64,000 nt of DNA from Podocnemis expansa (GCA_007922195.1 ML681989.1:47872451-47936450), one strand, 5' to 3'. Positions 10,187 to 21,827 are shown, counted from the stretch's first letter. Made by a program: numbers and translations. Notes: generated by a model not told the origin, from the sequence alone.

Positions 10187-11039
10187 TAAGAGCTATCTAC
10201 AGCAGATGTGTTAAATGGTCAGTGTTGAGACTTTTGTTGGGGATTATATGATCTAGATGTTAGCAGCGAGCTAGTTCAATGAGAGGCATTATTTAAGCAA
10301 GAAACCGTGAAATGGAAGTGGGACTCAATGGAAAATAAAGACAGGTACTCAGGCTGCTGTGGCCTACCTAAGAAGGGCAATTCAAGAAGGATTGCCCTTT
10401 GACAGGAGTCTTAGATTATAAGCTCTTTGGCCAAGGAGCCAGGCCTTCCAATGTCTTTGTATAGCTCCCAGAACTCTGTGATGCCTGGTAGCTGCTACTG
10501 AAATATAAAAAATTAAATAATACATATTTTTAACACTTTGTAGTCCAGGCTGTAATGAAATCTCTTAGCAAAATCAAGTTGTTGCTGATGCTTCAGCATT
10601 CATGCATAGGCCCAAACTGCAGCCCTTAAAAGACTATGACATGCTGGGACGGTCATGTAGGGGTGCAAGTCCGGAGTGGCCGTAGCTGAAGTGGTTAAGA
10701 AACGCCTCCTCTAGGATGCCTGGGAGATGTTACATTTAATTCTTATAGGACCACACAGATGGTACCAGCTAGTGTGCAAGAGGACACATATGACGATTCC
10801 ATCTCCAGGACATTAAGTGTCCCCAGAGTTACCACTTGTGCTTAAATGTTAATGGCTATTCCATGCCCACTAGCACTGAGTGATGGGAAGCTTCCTCAAC
10901 CTTCTGCTACTGGTATAACTGCAATATGTAACTTCCATTTGAGGATGTAGGCTTGACTTACACCTCTTAAGGAAACAAAGATGCCCAACAAATACAGACA
11001 CTTGAGGACTGGGACGGGTAATCGGTTGCCAGTGTGACA
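10187..11039. other. No recognisable feature
   Basis: AT-rich non-coding sequence without an exon-like segment, inverted repeat or repeat family that I can name on either strand. Confidence 0.45.
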
Positions 11040-11623
11040 CTGAGGCCAAAACAGATAATGCGATCCTGTGATGCAAAACCAGGGAAATCTTGAGTCAGAG
11101 TAGAGCAGTTATCATAACTCTGCTTTTGGTACTGGACGCTGATAAATTGGTGAAGGTTCAGAGAAGAACCATAAGAATGATTAAAATATTAGAAAAAAGG
11201 CTTCATAATGATAAACTCAAGGAGCTCAAACTACTTTGCTTTACAAAAAGAAAGTTTAGTTTACTTGAGTTCCATCTATCTACAGAGGGCACAATATTTT
11301 ATAACCTCTTTTCCAATCTAACAGAGAAAATTATAGCACAATTCAATGGCTGGAAGCAAGACATATTCAGATTGGAAATAAGATGTACTTTTTTTTTTTT
11401 TTTTTTTTTTTTTTTAGAGACGAGAGTAATTAACCATTAGAAACAATTTACAAAGGGTCAAGGTAGATTCTCAATCACTGACAATTTTTAAATTAAAATT
11501 GAATGTCTTTCTACAAGATATGCTAAAGGAATAATTTTGGGGAAGATCTGTAGCTTGTGTTATCCAGCAGGTCAGAGTAGATGATAACAATGGTCTCTTC
11601 TGGCCTGGGAATCTATGTAGCTA
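11040..11623 (+). mobile_element. CR1 LINE, 3' end fragment (sense)
   Basis: The frame at 11090-11440 carries the end of CR1 ORF2: KLVKVQRRTIRMIK, followed by LKELKLLCFTKRKFSL, matching the usual LE(K/R)VQRRATRMIKG...RLRELGLFSLEKRR block. After the coding end comes the typical CR1 tail, ending near 11620 in GGTCTCTTCTGGCCTGGGAA-TCTATG. The frame is degenerate and interrupted by a long T run, so this is an old 5'-truncated copy. Confidence 0.85.
11389..11415. repeat. Poly-T run of about 27 nt
   Basis: A homopolymer within the CR1 3' fragment. It lies internal to the element, so it is a secondary expansion and not the CR1 tail. Confidence 0.95.
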
Positions 11624-12189
11624 CTGGAGTTGTTCTCTCAGCACACAGAGAAATTGCTGTTCTGGCACTTTTAAATATGTATTTAAAGCTACATTAAAAT
11701 GAAGAGGTATGTATGAAATTCAAAATAAAAAAAATCTACTCTACCCATGGTGCAGCGACACACTGCATGGTTCTTTGTGGCACTGAAGCCCCATATAGGG
11801 ACTGTGCAAGGATCTGCAGGCTCAGTGACTGCATAACAAGCCTGTATAAAGCCTCCAAATTTAGGCTATTTTTAAAGGGGGAGATCTAAGAGCAGGTAAA
11901 ATTGCCTTAATGCATAACTCCCAATGAAAATTTCACAAGGTGCCTGTCTCCATCTTTAGGTACCTAAATACTTATGTCCCATTGATAGTTAAGAGGACTT
12001 TTAAAAAATTGATAGCCTTTATATGCTTTTGAAACGTTTACCCCAAGCCTTGATTAGATTTATCTCATTTGAGCAAACTGGGAAGTTTTCAACAAATGTT
12101 TTTGGTTAGAAAAATATAAACTACTTGAAACTGGCAGAAAAACTAAGAGTTCTCAGGCAGAATATGGTGCAGGGAAGAGATGGTGACAC
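11624..12189. other. No recognisable feature
   Basis: AT-rich sequence between the CR1 tail and the tRNA-like repeat. No exon or repeat could be supported. Confidence 0.45.
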
Positions 12190-12325
12190 CAGACTAGCCA
12201 TTAGCACACTCAACTGAAATGTGAGAGACTTGAGTTCAATTCCCCTGTGGCTGAAGTTTGTACAGGGATTTGATCCTGAGTCGCCTACATCCTAAACAGG
12301 TTGATAACCTTAAGTCTTTGGGCTA
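12190..12325 (+). mobile_element. tRNA-like repeat with a second inverted tRNA-like half
   Basis: The left half resembles a decayed tRNA: an A-box-like region at ACTAGCCATTAGCACACTCA and a B-box-like GAGTTCAATTCC near 12232-12243. The right half (12268-12325) looks like the same tRNA-type sequence in reverse (TTGATCCTGAGTCGCC, then CCTAAACAGGTTGATAACC). This head-to-head arrangement suggests a SINE-like or fold-back element. It does not look like a functional tRNA gene. Confidence 0.45.
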
Positions 12326-12552
12326 GTCTGCAGTGGGGGATGTCTCTCTAATTCTTATACAAAGGAATTTGAAAGATCTAGTTTTCATTCTGATCAGCAG
12401 CTACAACAAATGCTGAAACAATGAAATTTTCCATGAAATTGGATTCTTGTTTTCCTGCCAGCCCTACATATCACACAAGCTGAAGAATTTTTGTGAGTGA
12501 CTTAGGGGAACATTCACATTTTTTCAAATGGCTTACACAGTACCATACTTAC

Positions 12553-12703
12553 AGTGGGGTCAATACGACTGACTTTAGTTTTCAGGGAAAAAGTCACTGT
12601 TGCACCTCCTACTCCACTTACAGTCTTCGAAACCAATAACAGCATTGCTTCAGCAGGATGTATAAAGCGACTAGTGAATTCCACATTTATATTTATTTGG
12701 CTC
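12553..12703 (-). CDS. CFAP47: CFAP47 exon encoding part of an ASH/Ig-like domain
   Basis: This 151-nt exon is preceded by a T-rich tract and TTAAATTAG, and followed by the donor GTAAGTATGG. The first base completes a lysine codon begun in the previous exon (AA|G). Then 50 codons follow, beginning SQININVEFTSRFIHPAEA and ending SRIDPT at phase 0. The alternating hydrophobic pattern, the HPAEA turn and the VTFSLKTKV strand fit an ASPM-SPD2-Hydin type beta-sandwich. The other two frames contain stops. The next exon downstream is not found in the remaining 12.5 kb, so the following intron probably contains the Tx1 LINE. Confidence 0.87.
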
Positions 12704-13019
12704 CTAATTTAAAAAAAATGGGGAAATCACCATCTTCCATGCTCAATGTCAAAGGTAAACTTACACAAAACTAGCTTTTTGTCTCCATCTGGAATAACTT
12801 GAAATAAACCTATTTATTCTCTCATCACTTCAATAGCCAACTCCATTAAAAATTTACTCCAATGAGTATATTATAAAATGTTTACAGTGCTCTGAATTTC
12901 AGCAGTAGCCAATTCTTGTACAGTCTACCATAAAATGAACAAGTTTGGTCAAGCCAAACTTAAGCCTCTTTATTTTTAATTTAATTAAACAGACACAGCT
13001 TTCTGCATAGACAGAAGTA

Positions 13020-13410
13020 GATTAAGGAAACTCAAGGACCTGTGGGCCCTGGACCCTCACCAGTGAGGCCCCCCCATTTGGGGCCCCACTCCCCACCAGT
13101 GAGGCCATCCTCCAGGGGCCCCAGCCTCCCATTCTGGCTAGTCTGTTCCCAGGGGTCAACTGGCACATGATGCAGCTTCTAGTGCAGCTCTCCAGGGTCA
13201 AGAGCACTGGAAGGCCACTCTGGAAGCTGTACACAGAGCAGAGCAACCAATCACAATGGACTTCTCTGCCCCTGGGGGCAGACCAGGCAGCCCAGCAGCA
13301 AGGCAGGAGTGTGGAGCCCAGCGGCTGGCCCAGGGTAGGTCCATTCCCACCCCCAGTGCCAGCAGGGCCAAGGGCTCCCACAACATGGGTCCACATAGGC
13401 TCGTGTGGTA
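13020..13410. other. GC-rich insert, unclassified
   Basis: A sharply GC-rich block (GGGCCCTGG and GGCCCC motifs) lies within AT-rich intron DNA. Frames on both strands (13022-13464) are open but proline- and glycine-rich, without a family resemblance or splice sites. The phrase AAGGACCTGTGGGCCCTGG at its left edge recalls GC-rich repeats at 47.5 and 58.7 kb. It is probably a mobile-element fragment. Confidence 0.35.
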
Positions 13411-13466
13411 ATCTGTCCCTGTACATAAGATGACTAAGAAAAAAGTTTGTATTAGGAGTGTCATTG

Positions 13467-13800
13467 GTTCATAGAACTTCAGCTCTGAAGGGATCCTTTA
13501 ATGATCTAATCCAGTGGTTCCCAACCTCTGGTCCGTGCTGGTAAATGTACTGCGATGAGTGCAATATGCTTGTGAGTGACCATGATAAATTATTAGAAAT
13601 AGCTGAATCTTTAATACCCCTTGACATACAAGATTGCCTCCCATCAGCCATAGGCTACTTTAAAAATGTTTAAAATAACTTGCTTACAGGGTGGTCCACA
13701 AAAACTTTCAATGATAATGTAGAGGTACGCATAAAGAAAAAGGTTGGGAACCACAGATCTAGTCTGACTTCTTGGATACTACAGACCATTAAATTTAACT
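13467..13800 (-). mobile_element. CR1 3'-end fragment (antisense), split by a MITE
   Basis: TCATAGAACTTCAGC...AAGGGATCCTTTAATGATC at the left and ATCTAGTCTGACTTCTTGG at the right are the two halves of the usual CR1 3' tail in reverse orientation. The MITE at 13512-13756 lies exactly between them. Confidence 0.6.
13512..13756. mobile_element. hAT-type MITE with TIRs and 8-bp target duplication
   Basis: This 245-bp element begins CAGTGGTTCCCAACC and ends with the near-complement GGTTGGGAACCACAG. Flanking 8-mers are ATCTAATC (13504-13511) and ATCTAGTC (13757-13764), 7 of 8 identical, which is the hAT hallmark. It has no coding capacity. The termini match the larger element at 56283-57408. Confidence 0.85.
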
Positions 13801-13809
13801 CAGTAACCC

Positions 13810-14985
13810 TGAATTTCCTAAGATTACCTTTTAAATGTTTATTTTTACCTCAAGTGATTGTAACAAAAATTAAATTAGCCTCAAAGATCAATGATAATAT
13901 GGTAATGATCATTTATTCTTTCTGCATATATTATAATTTTTTATCATCTTAAAAGAACACTATATTTATGTTAACTCTTCTTTGAATTTTTAGAAGGAAA
14001 TGGTCTTTGGAAAATGTTATTACATTTGATCCTTCAATCAGTCTGAATAAACATTTATTTGCCTACAAATTGCCATCTTTGTTTTCCATACATAGATACA
14101 TTTTTTCTGCACTTGATTTGGGCTGAGATCCAACACTGCTTACTTTTAGTGAGACTACTCATTATCTCTAGTGTTTCACAGTTAACCTTTGTACACTGCA
14201 AAACCTATACCCAGACATATAACAAACTATAAACAAAATGCAGAACATTCCGTGATCAAACACAGAGGAAACAGGACACGTTCTATCTGCAGAAGTTGTG
14301 TTTTCAGCTAGTAAACATCCATCGCAACAATGGTTTCTAAACATTAAATCCCTGTGTGATCCTCAGGTCAGTTATGTTTCAGAAATTTAACACTGAGAAA
14401 GACTACAAATAACTTTACAATTCTCATCTGGGAAGAGGTTAGTTAACAGCTCTGTCAAAGACTTGACATAAACTCCTAAACTTTAAAGCCTGTTAGATTA
14501 CAACAATGGGAAACCAACCAACCAACCTATTACAAATGATTCTTAGTGGCACAATCTGACCTAATGTGTTAATGTCAAAACTCTGGATAAACTTTGTAAA
14601 GGGCTTGGTCTGTTCTAGTTGAAAACAAAGATTTAGAAGTGTAGATCCTGCTCAAGCTGAAAACCTTCATCAGGATAAGCAACAGGCTGGGCACAAAAAC
14701 ATTTACAGGAGAGAGAAATGCCCTGCTTATGACTAAAGGTATGTATGTATTGTTGTGTTCTGCTAAGTCAATCTGCAAATGTGCCATTGATAAATTACTC
14801 TGGATTCACGCCAATTAAACAAGGATCAGAATTTGATCTTTATACCATTATTCTTTGTCTTTACTCATAACTGAACATATTCTATTGTTCCTCTACTAAT
14901 TAAGTTTACCAATGCCTATATACTTACAAACTGCTAAATCTATCAGGATGTCACATCCAATAAAACTAACAAGATGTTTACTTAC
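13810..14985. other. Intron, no recognisable feature
   Basis: AT-rich intron sequence. No repeat family, conserved frame or additional exon could be supported. Confidence 0.45.
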
Positions 14986-15098
14986 TTTGGGGCTATGATG
15001 AGACTGTTCCCTTTAGGCAATAAGAAATCAGCGGACTCTTTTCCTACAATTATAGCATTGTATACCAGAGGTTTAAGGCTTGGATTCTTCAGACGCAC
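14986..15098 (-). CDS. CFAP47: CFAP47 exon: start of ASH/Ig-like domain
   Basis: This 113-nt exon has the acceptor CTCTTGTAATAG and the strong donor GTAAGTAAAC. It reads VRLKNPSLKPLVYNAIIVG, then KESADFLLPKGNSLIIAP, and ends two bases into a lysine codon (phase 2). The LKNPSLKPLVYNA...G...DFLLPKG pattern is the typical ASH opening, in which strands are linked by an NP turn and a PKG loop. The other frames contain stops. Length and phase match both neighbours without any gap. Confidence 0.9.
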
Positions 15099-15717
15099 CT
15101 ATTACAAGAGATAACATTCTATTTTTACTTATTTAGTTTTTAGAATTGAAAAATAAATTCATTGCCCAGTCTTTGGGGGCACAAAAAAGTATGTTAAGTA
15201 TAATATAGATTATACAGTTTATCTACAAATAAAGTAATAAGACTTTTACCCCCAGAATAAAGTTTTAAATGTGTTAACATAGCTCAGTGTTTTAAGCCAT
15301 TCCTGTGCAACTGGTAGGAAATCCACACATAGTACAAAGATCACATATTTCCACTTGGAGAGCAATGGATCTCTTCCTAAAGATTAGTCAGCCCCTATTT
15401 CTCCTAGCAATACAGCTCCAGCCAGATCTCAAAACCACTGTAACTCCACTTTAGCATCTACTTCTTGATCCCAGTGAGCCACAACTAGACTTGTGGAAAA
15501 GCTACTGAACTAATTAAAGCTGTAGAAGAAATAGTTATGGAAGTCAGAACTCCAAATCTGAGGTAAAGAGGGGCCAGCCTTTCTCAGTACTGAACAGCAG
15601 AGGGTACATGTGATCTATTAATACAAAAATGTTATTTTATGTAGAATATAAGTTCCCCATAAATGGCAAGTTTTAGTGCTGGGGGTGTTTCAGACCTACA
15701 TCCAGATATATCAGTAC
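15099..15717 (-). other. CFAP47 intron, no repeat recognised
   Basis: A 619-nt intron bounded by GT (complement of 15716-15717) and AG (complement of 15099-15100). No repeat family recognised inside. Confidence 0.6.
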
Positions 15718-15852
15718 CTGTCTAACAACAGTAGCATGGAGAGGACCAGCAAATTCAACAGTCTTCCTGGGTAAATACTGAGGCAGCCTTTCGTACAAAT
15801 AGACGCAGAGCATAAGCATCATGATTGGGTTTGGATCACAGATGTCGGTGGC
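15718..15852 (-). CDS. CFAP47: CFAP47 exon: end of CH domain
   Basis: This exon has 135 nt (45 codons, phase 0 at both ends), acceptor TTTCAAATTAG and donor GTACTGATAT. It begins ATDICDPNPIMMLMLCVYLY and continues ERLPQYLPRKTVEFAGPLH to ATVVRQ. DPNPIMMLMLCVYLYERL is the last long helix of a calponin-homology domain. The remainder is the linker into the ASH domain encoded by the next exon. Only this frame is open throughout. Confidence 0.92.
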
Positions 15853-16384
15853 CTAATTTGAAACAGAAGAAGAAAAAAACCAACCACCACCAGATATTTA
15901 GTTTTATCTCATGTATAATTGATTGTAATTTATTAAGATACATAATTTAAAATATAAAATCTCATTAATACTCCTATTTGTTCTTAAATTGCTCATTTTT
16001 TAAGAAAAGTTTGAGCTAGTTGCATAACAATATGAACAACTGCATTACCATCCTGAATCTTTCTCAGCATATGAAAATGCCAAAAATAACAAGTATATAG
16101 TCTAGTAAAAAACTATACAGTGAAATTAAAGTTACTGTACACCTTTTTCCCATAATCTGGAAAAAAAGACATTTATTAGACTAGAAAGGTAATATAACAG
16201 AAAAAGCAAATAAAAGTCAGTGATTGGAGATAAGCTAACTTTTATTTAACATTAACTTTTTAAAATATTGTAACCAAACTCATGCTAATTACTTCTACAT
16301 AAAAATTGTAAACCTTACAAATTTCTCCAAATTTGATTTCATTTCTTCAGGGCTTAAAAGGGACTTTGGATTTTTCTCTCATTA
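15853..16384. other. Intron, no recognisable feature
   Basis: AT-rich sequence at the 3' part of the 18-kb CFAP47 intron. No repeat or exon could be supported. Confidence 0.45.
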
Positions 16385-16626
16385 CAGCAGATGATTTGAC
16401 CTCATCTTCTTCTATATGATGTTCCCTAGTGTTTGAATCTTTACAACTGCTTTGATTTGTTCTTACAATGTGACCTGATCCCATGACTTTTACTTCTCTG
16501 TATTTATTTCCTCTCATTCTGTAAGTTCCCCATCTTCAAAGTCTGACAAAGTGGGATTTTCTCCCACAAAAGCTCATGTGATAAATAAATTTATTAGTCT
16601 TTAAATGCCATAGGACTCCTTGTCTA
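16385..16626 (+). mobile_element. Fold-back family member (one arm)
   Basis: This copy contains the family spacer (GATTTGACCTCATCTTC...CCCTAGTG) followed by the right arm: TTTGAATCTTTACAACTGC, TTTGATTTG, GACCTGATCCCATGAC, AAAGTGGGATTTTCTCCCAC, AGCTCATGTGATAAATAAAT, and the terminal head in reverse (TTTAAATGCCATAGGACTCC). The left arm is absent. Compare 29345-29770, where both arms are present. Confidence 0.7.
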
Positions 16627-16879
16627 TAACACTAAAATTACTGCATGATAATAAAATAATAGATAACAGTTTCCAAATGGAAGTTGGTATCATTACCCCT
16701 TCAGTAGATTCATTTGGGGAAAAAACATTAATTCAAATGACAATGAACACAAATCAGGTTAGGTCTTTATTGCTCAAAGATGTAAAATAAATTATTGTTT
16801 ACAGACAGTTAAAATTTTTATGCCAAGTGTCTGCATAGACTCTTCATAACCTTCATCGTAAATTAAGAGAGAAAAATTC

Positions 16880-16935
16880 TTAGTTTATAGGGCCAGAAGA
16901 GACCACTGTGATTATGTAGTCTGTCTGGCACAACA
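16880..16935 (-). mobile_element. CR1 3'-tail fragment (antisense)
   Basis: GGGCCAGAAGAGACCACTGT followed by GATTATGTAGTCTGTCTGG is the reverse of the conserved CR1 tail also seen near 11600. It is a short relic without coding sequence. Confidence 0.6.
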
Positions 16936-17639
16936 TGCTTACTGGTTTTATGAGATGTTGCAGTCAGTGTGACTCCCTCTCTAAAGTGAGTCTGTTCACA
17001 AAACTCATGAGACTGGATTTTTCTTTTTCATGCCTTCTTTTTTCTTTGAATAGCCCTGTCCATCACATGCAGCCTATGCCTCTTCATACTCCCATATGGG
17101 GGGAGGGGGAGAACAGCAGTCACAGCCTTCAGTCAGTTTCCTCTCATCTGAAAGCCCATGAAGATGAGGACTCCAAAAGAAAGGATGGGGGGACAAGTCA
17201 TGGGAAATGCAAAGAAGTGGGGAGAAGTCATAAAGTCTTGGTCCAGACATAATCATTTGCAGCTCACTAATTCTCTGTACCAACATGAAAGCTATGAGGA
17301 AGGTTTTCTTGAGGGTCAGATAGTGTAAAGAATATTGCAATAATTCTTTGAATAGAGATTCTATCATTTGTAGAAGAACAACTTTCAGCTCCCATCAGGT
17401 ATATCTACAAAACAAAACGACCGAGGCAGAAAGTCCAGGTCAATTGACTTGAGTTCATGCAACAGGGCTCAAAAATAGCCATGTAAATATTTGGGTTCAG
17501 GATGGAGCCTGGGCTCTGAGACAATCTCCTCACTAGGTTTCAGAACTTGGTCTCCAACCCAAGACCAAAGCTGTACCCTGATATTTTCAGTTCCATAACA
17601 TGAGCCATGTAAATATAACTCTAATATAAATTAGAGTCT
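16936..17639. other. Intron, no recognisable feature
   Basis: No exon-like segment with splice sites. The open frames at 16935-17367 lack family resemblance. Part of it could be the tail of the CR1 beginning near 17640. Confidence 0.4.
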
Positions 17640-20345
17640 GACATTCACCAATGCAGGTCTTTTTTGCAATGTAGTTGTGCACCCATTGTGATCGCGTAAT
17701 AGAACGCCTCACAACACCGGCCACATGTGCTTAATAGAGAATCTATTTTAGGAAAACATTCAATATTGACAATTTCAAAATTGTCAGTGATGGAGGATCC
17801 ACCAGAACACTTTGTAAGTTGTTCCAATGGTTTATTACACTACTAAAAACTTGCAGCTCATTCTCAGTCTGAATTTGTCTAGCTTCAACTTCCAACTGTT
17901 GAATCATGTTATAGCTTTCTTTACTAAGCTGAAGAGTCTACTATTATATATTGGTTTCCCAGGTAAATATTTACAGACTGGAACCTTCTCTTTGTTAAGC
18001 TAATTCAACCCATAGAAGGTCTGTTTTCTAATGTTTTCTAACTTTTCTTGTCATTTGCTCATCAACCCTCTCTATTTATCAATATCCTTCTTGAACCGTG
18101 GACACTGGAACTGGACACAGCATTTCAACATTGATTGCACCAATTCCCAATGCAGAGATTAAACAAACAATCTCTCTACTCCTGCTCCAGACTCCCCTGT
18201 TTAGGCATACAAGGATCGCTTTAGCTCTTTTAGCCACAGCACTGTACTGGCAGCTTATGGTCATCTGATCATCCACCATGACTCCAAAATGCTCATCAGA
18301 GTCACTGCTTCACAGTATAGAATATGCCATCCTGTAAATATGGCCAACATTCTTTGTTCCTACATGTTAACATTAACATATTAAAATACATATTACTTCC
18401 TAACATCTATCTTTATCAAGCAATATAAATTGCTCTGAATCAATACCTCTTATTTACCACTCCCTCCATTTTTGTGTCATCTACAAACTTTATCACTGAT
18501 GTTTTTATGCTTCTTTCCTGGTCATTAATAAAAATGTTAATCTAGGGTCAAGAACCAATCACTGTAGAACCTCACATAAATACAGCTGTTCAACAGTGAT
18601 TCGTCATTTACAACTACTTTTTCAGACCTACTAACTAGCCAATTGTTAATCCATTTAATATGTGTTCTGTGAATTTTATATCTTTGTACCTTTTTAATCA
18701 AAATGTCGTATGTACCAAATCAAATGCTTTGTAAATATAGTAGTGTAAAAATTTTATTGACCAAAATTTCACTCTCAAGAAAAGATGTTAGTTTAACAGT
18801 ATCTATTGTTCATAAACCTACATGCGACCAATATGGCAAATTTCTTTAATATCCTGGAGAACCCTCATTAAATCAAGTTTATGTATCTTAGAAGTTCAAT
18901 GTCCTAAAAATACATGTTTATATATCACTGTGAGATTGCTTTGGCAAGCTTATTAGCATGCATGTAGATGCTTTTATTTTTAATATGTTTTCTCTGTAAT
19001 GCTTTTCTTTAACAATAAAAGTTCTTGCTTAGAAGGAGCCATGTGGTATCTTAATTGTGGGCAGTAGCATAGTTCATAACTTCTGAGAAGGCAAAGCAGA
19101 CCTGCTTAAACAATATCTCACTTAGGTATACACATTTGGAAGGTAGAGAAATGTACAGCCTGGAAATATCCTGGTGAAGAGGGAGATGTATGATAGCTGG
19201 GGAGCTGGATAAGAGCTGATGCCCATGCTGGACCACAGATTGGCATTAATTACATTTCCTTCTAATTCTTTATTTATCTAATCCCATAAAAGCCACTCCA
19301 TTATCTTTCCCATGATCAGAATCAAACTGGCAGGCCTATAATTACTCAGGTCATTCTGTATACTTTTTGTTATGCATTTCCACAACATGTGCTTTCTTCT
19401 AGTCTACTGGAAGTGACCCAGTGTTTTAAGACTTGTTGAAAATCATTAATGGTCCTGCAAGTTCCTCATTCAGCTTTTTTGAAATTTTGGATGCAAGTTA
19501 TCTGGATCTGCAGATTTAAAAATGCCTAATTTCAGTAGCTGTTGTTTAACATCCTCATGAGATATTACTGGAATGGAAAGAATATTATATGATTTTTGTT
19601 AATAACACAGAACATATATTTTTAAACATTCTTGTCTTTTCAGTGTTATTACTGAAAATTCTACTATTTCCACCTAGTAAAGGACCAATACTATGGTTAG
19701 GATTTTGTTCCTAATATATTTGAAAAACTCCTTCTTATTGTCCTTAACTGGCTACAGATTACTTCTTGTGTCCCTTCGCCTCTCTTATCAATTTTCTACA
19801 GTTTCTAACTTCTGATTTATATTCACTGCTATCAATTTCTTTCTTGTGTGCGTGTGCATGTGTGTGTCTCTCTCAACTTCCCGGTAAACCAGGTGTTTTT
19901 TGGGTTTTTTTTACCTTGTATGATCTTCTTTCTCAATTGTTTTTTTTTTTTTGAGGCATCTAGTAAAGCGTTCTTAGACAATTCCAACTATCACTCACTT
20001 TTTTTCTGATTCAATTCTTCTTCACAGCTGATCTCACCCATAATTTTTTCAGCTTTGTGCAAAAGGCCATTTTGGGGCAAGAAGTCTATATATCACCGCT
20101 CTGGACTTTACTCTATTTTCTCATTATAAATGTGACAAAATCGTGATATCCTGTGCCAAAGTTACCATTAGCTTCCCGTTCTGTGATCAGTTCCTCTTTA
20201 TGTCTTAAGGTAAGGTCTAATATGCAATTTCCTGTGTTGGAAACAACACTTTTTGAGTTAAGAAATTTGTCATTTGTAACATTTACAAACACCAATTATC
20301 AATTGCTTCTTTTACCCATGGCAGGTTTTTTATTCTCTCTCAACA
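17640..20345 (-). mobile_element. CR1 LINE, about 2.7 kb, antisense-oriented to + strand
   Basis: Reading right to left, the sequence follows CR1 ORF2 from the endonuclease region (about 20340-19780) through the reverse transcriptase to the 3' coding end. The 18279-18079 frame shows AVAKRAKAILVCLNRGVWS followed by RSREIV, the conserved block before LVRPHLEYC. The 3' part holds the familiar tail in reverse, such as GAATTTGTCTAGCTTCAACT near 17870. The TTTGTGTCATCTACAAACTT block near 18470 recurs in the copy at 54.7 kb. Stops and indels throughout show it is an old, dead copy. A stretch at 18890-19250 does not fit CR1 and appears inserted. Confidence 0.8.
18890..19250 (+). mobile_element. Unclassified insertion inside the CR1 copy
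   Basis: The CR1 homology is interrupted here. The insert contains AACAATAAAAGTTCTTGCTT (a possible AATAAA poly(A) signal near 19013) followed by AGAAGGAGCCATGTGGTATC. Such AATAAA-plus-tail segments are typical of LTR or SINE ends, but the family is not identified and no target duplication was found. Confidence 0.35.
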
Positions 20346-21238
20346 AAAACATTACAATTCAAATTAAATAAAGTTCTGGAGTGACTCCTTTACTGAAATC
20401 TGTCACCATCCGAAAGGTTTACTACTCCAAAGGAACAATTACTGCTCTTGCTCTAACTACACACACACCATAGGTAAAAGAATTCAAAATTTTTCAATGA
20501 TCACTTAGCTTTATATATTATACTATACATAAAGTTAAGTGATCATTAAAAAATTCTGAATCAAAGCTGGTAAAAATAATAGATTTCTTAAAGCGGATCC
20601 TCTTCTACACAAGTAACAGTAGATACAAAGAGACTTTGTAACCTACGTGCTACATATTTCTACTTCAAACTCTAAGTAATACTCTTTGTAAGAGCAATTA
20701 AAACCATCTCTGAAGAAAAAATTCCAGTCCTCTTAGTCTGATTTGTGAGTGTTTTCTGCTGTGAACTGAAAGGATTTTCAGAGCTGTTATCCATCCAAAA
20801 ACTAATGCAGAAAAATAATTTGAAATAACATGATCTCAAAGTATGTTTTTCAATAGACCAACTATCAACATTATAATGTGCTCTTCAACGCAACTTCATT
20901 TGGGTACTGAAATTTTTTTCTTAGCATCATTAGTCCCCACTTTAACACAGCATGAGGTTTCCCTGAGGTATAGAAAAAAAACTAAGGCAACAGTAAAAAT
21001 ATTTTTAGAGCCTACATTCTTTTTAAGTCTACTTTTTAAAATGTACATTGCCCAACCTCAAATTAAGGGCTTAGGTATTTTTCCTAGCAAACAATTACAC
21101 ACACTAAAAATATATGGTACTTAGTGATAGTACTAACCAAATCTATTTTAAAATAAATCTGTCTGCTTTTATGTTACTAGTTAACCAATATCCTTGTTGT
21201 TTAATATCCTCAGAGTCCCTCACTCCATAGCATCATTG
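20346..21238. other. Intron, no recognisable feature
   Basis: AT-rich intron between the CR1 and the hAT transposon. A local inverted stretch around 20490-20560 (ATTTTTCAATGATCACTTAG and TAAGTGATCATTAAAAAATT) could form a hairpin with arms of about 20 nt. Confidence 0.45.
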
Positions 21239-21340
21239 ATGAGAAGCAACGTTCCCTGTAAGCTGCACCAGTGAGCGGTGGTGCAGCTGCCGCTGCTCAC
21301 TGGCACAGCAAGTGCTGATCCCAGCGCAGGTCCCTGATCG

Positions 21341-21640
21341 GAGGACCTGGGGTCGGGGCCGGCAGGGAACAGCAGCGGGGAGCGGAGGAGCTGGGGTTGG
21401 GGCTGGCGGGGAGCAGAGGAGCCAGGGTCGGGGCTGGCGGGAAGTGGAGGAGCCGAGGTTGGGGCTGGAGAGAAGCAGCAGCAGGGAGCACAGGAGCTGG
21501 GGTCAGGGCTGTCGGGGAGCAGAAGCCGGGATTGGAGGAGCCAAGGTTGGGGCTGGAGGGGAGCAGAAGCCGGAAGCAGAAGACCCGGGGTCAGGGTTCC
21601 CAGGGAGCAGAAGCAGGGATCGGAGGAGCTGGGATTGGTT
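21341..21640. repeat. GC-rich minisatellite (about 30-40-bp imperfect units)
   Basis: Repeated phrases of the type GGAGCAGAGGAGCC, GGGTCGGGGCTGGC and GGGGAGCAG recur roughly every 30-40 bp with many substitutions, inside the hAT transposon. The 213-codon minus-strand frame (21861-21220) is a by-product of this array and encodes only Pro/Ser/Ala-rich repeats. Confidence 0.75.
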
Positions 21641-21827
21641 CCCAATGTTTTCTCTGACACGGCACTCCTTGCTATCTTTAATTCATTTGAGGCACATTGC
21701 CATATAGTTTCCAAATGAAGCCATATATTTTCATGAGCCAATGGGCCAATCCAGAGCTCTTTGAGTAGTTTTTCAAAAAAATTTGTGGCACACCTGTGTG
21801 CTGTGGCACACTGTTTGGGAAACAGTG
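21635..21827. mobile_element. Small MITE-like segment nested in the hAT element
   Basis: The left end GGTTCCCAATGTTTTCTCTG and the right end CACTGTTTGGGAAACAGTG are partly complementary (GGTTCCCAA/TTGGGAAAC, GACACGGCAC/GTGCTGTGGCAC). They resemble the CAGTGGTTCCCAA-type hAT termini elsewhere in the window. No clear 8-bp duplication is visible. Confidence 0.45.

Noticed and set aside
12190..12325. Functional tRNA gene
   Set aside because: The A box and acceptor stem are decayed and the sequence is followed by an inverted tRNA-like half, as in a repeat.
13022..13464. Open frames on both strands in a GC-rich block, considered as a host exon
   Set aside because: No splice sites in phase with CFAP47, no domain, and CFAP47 continuity between the flanking exons leaves no place for it.
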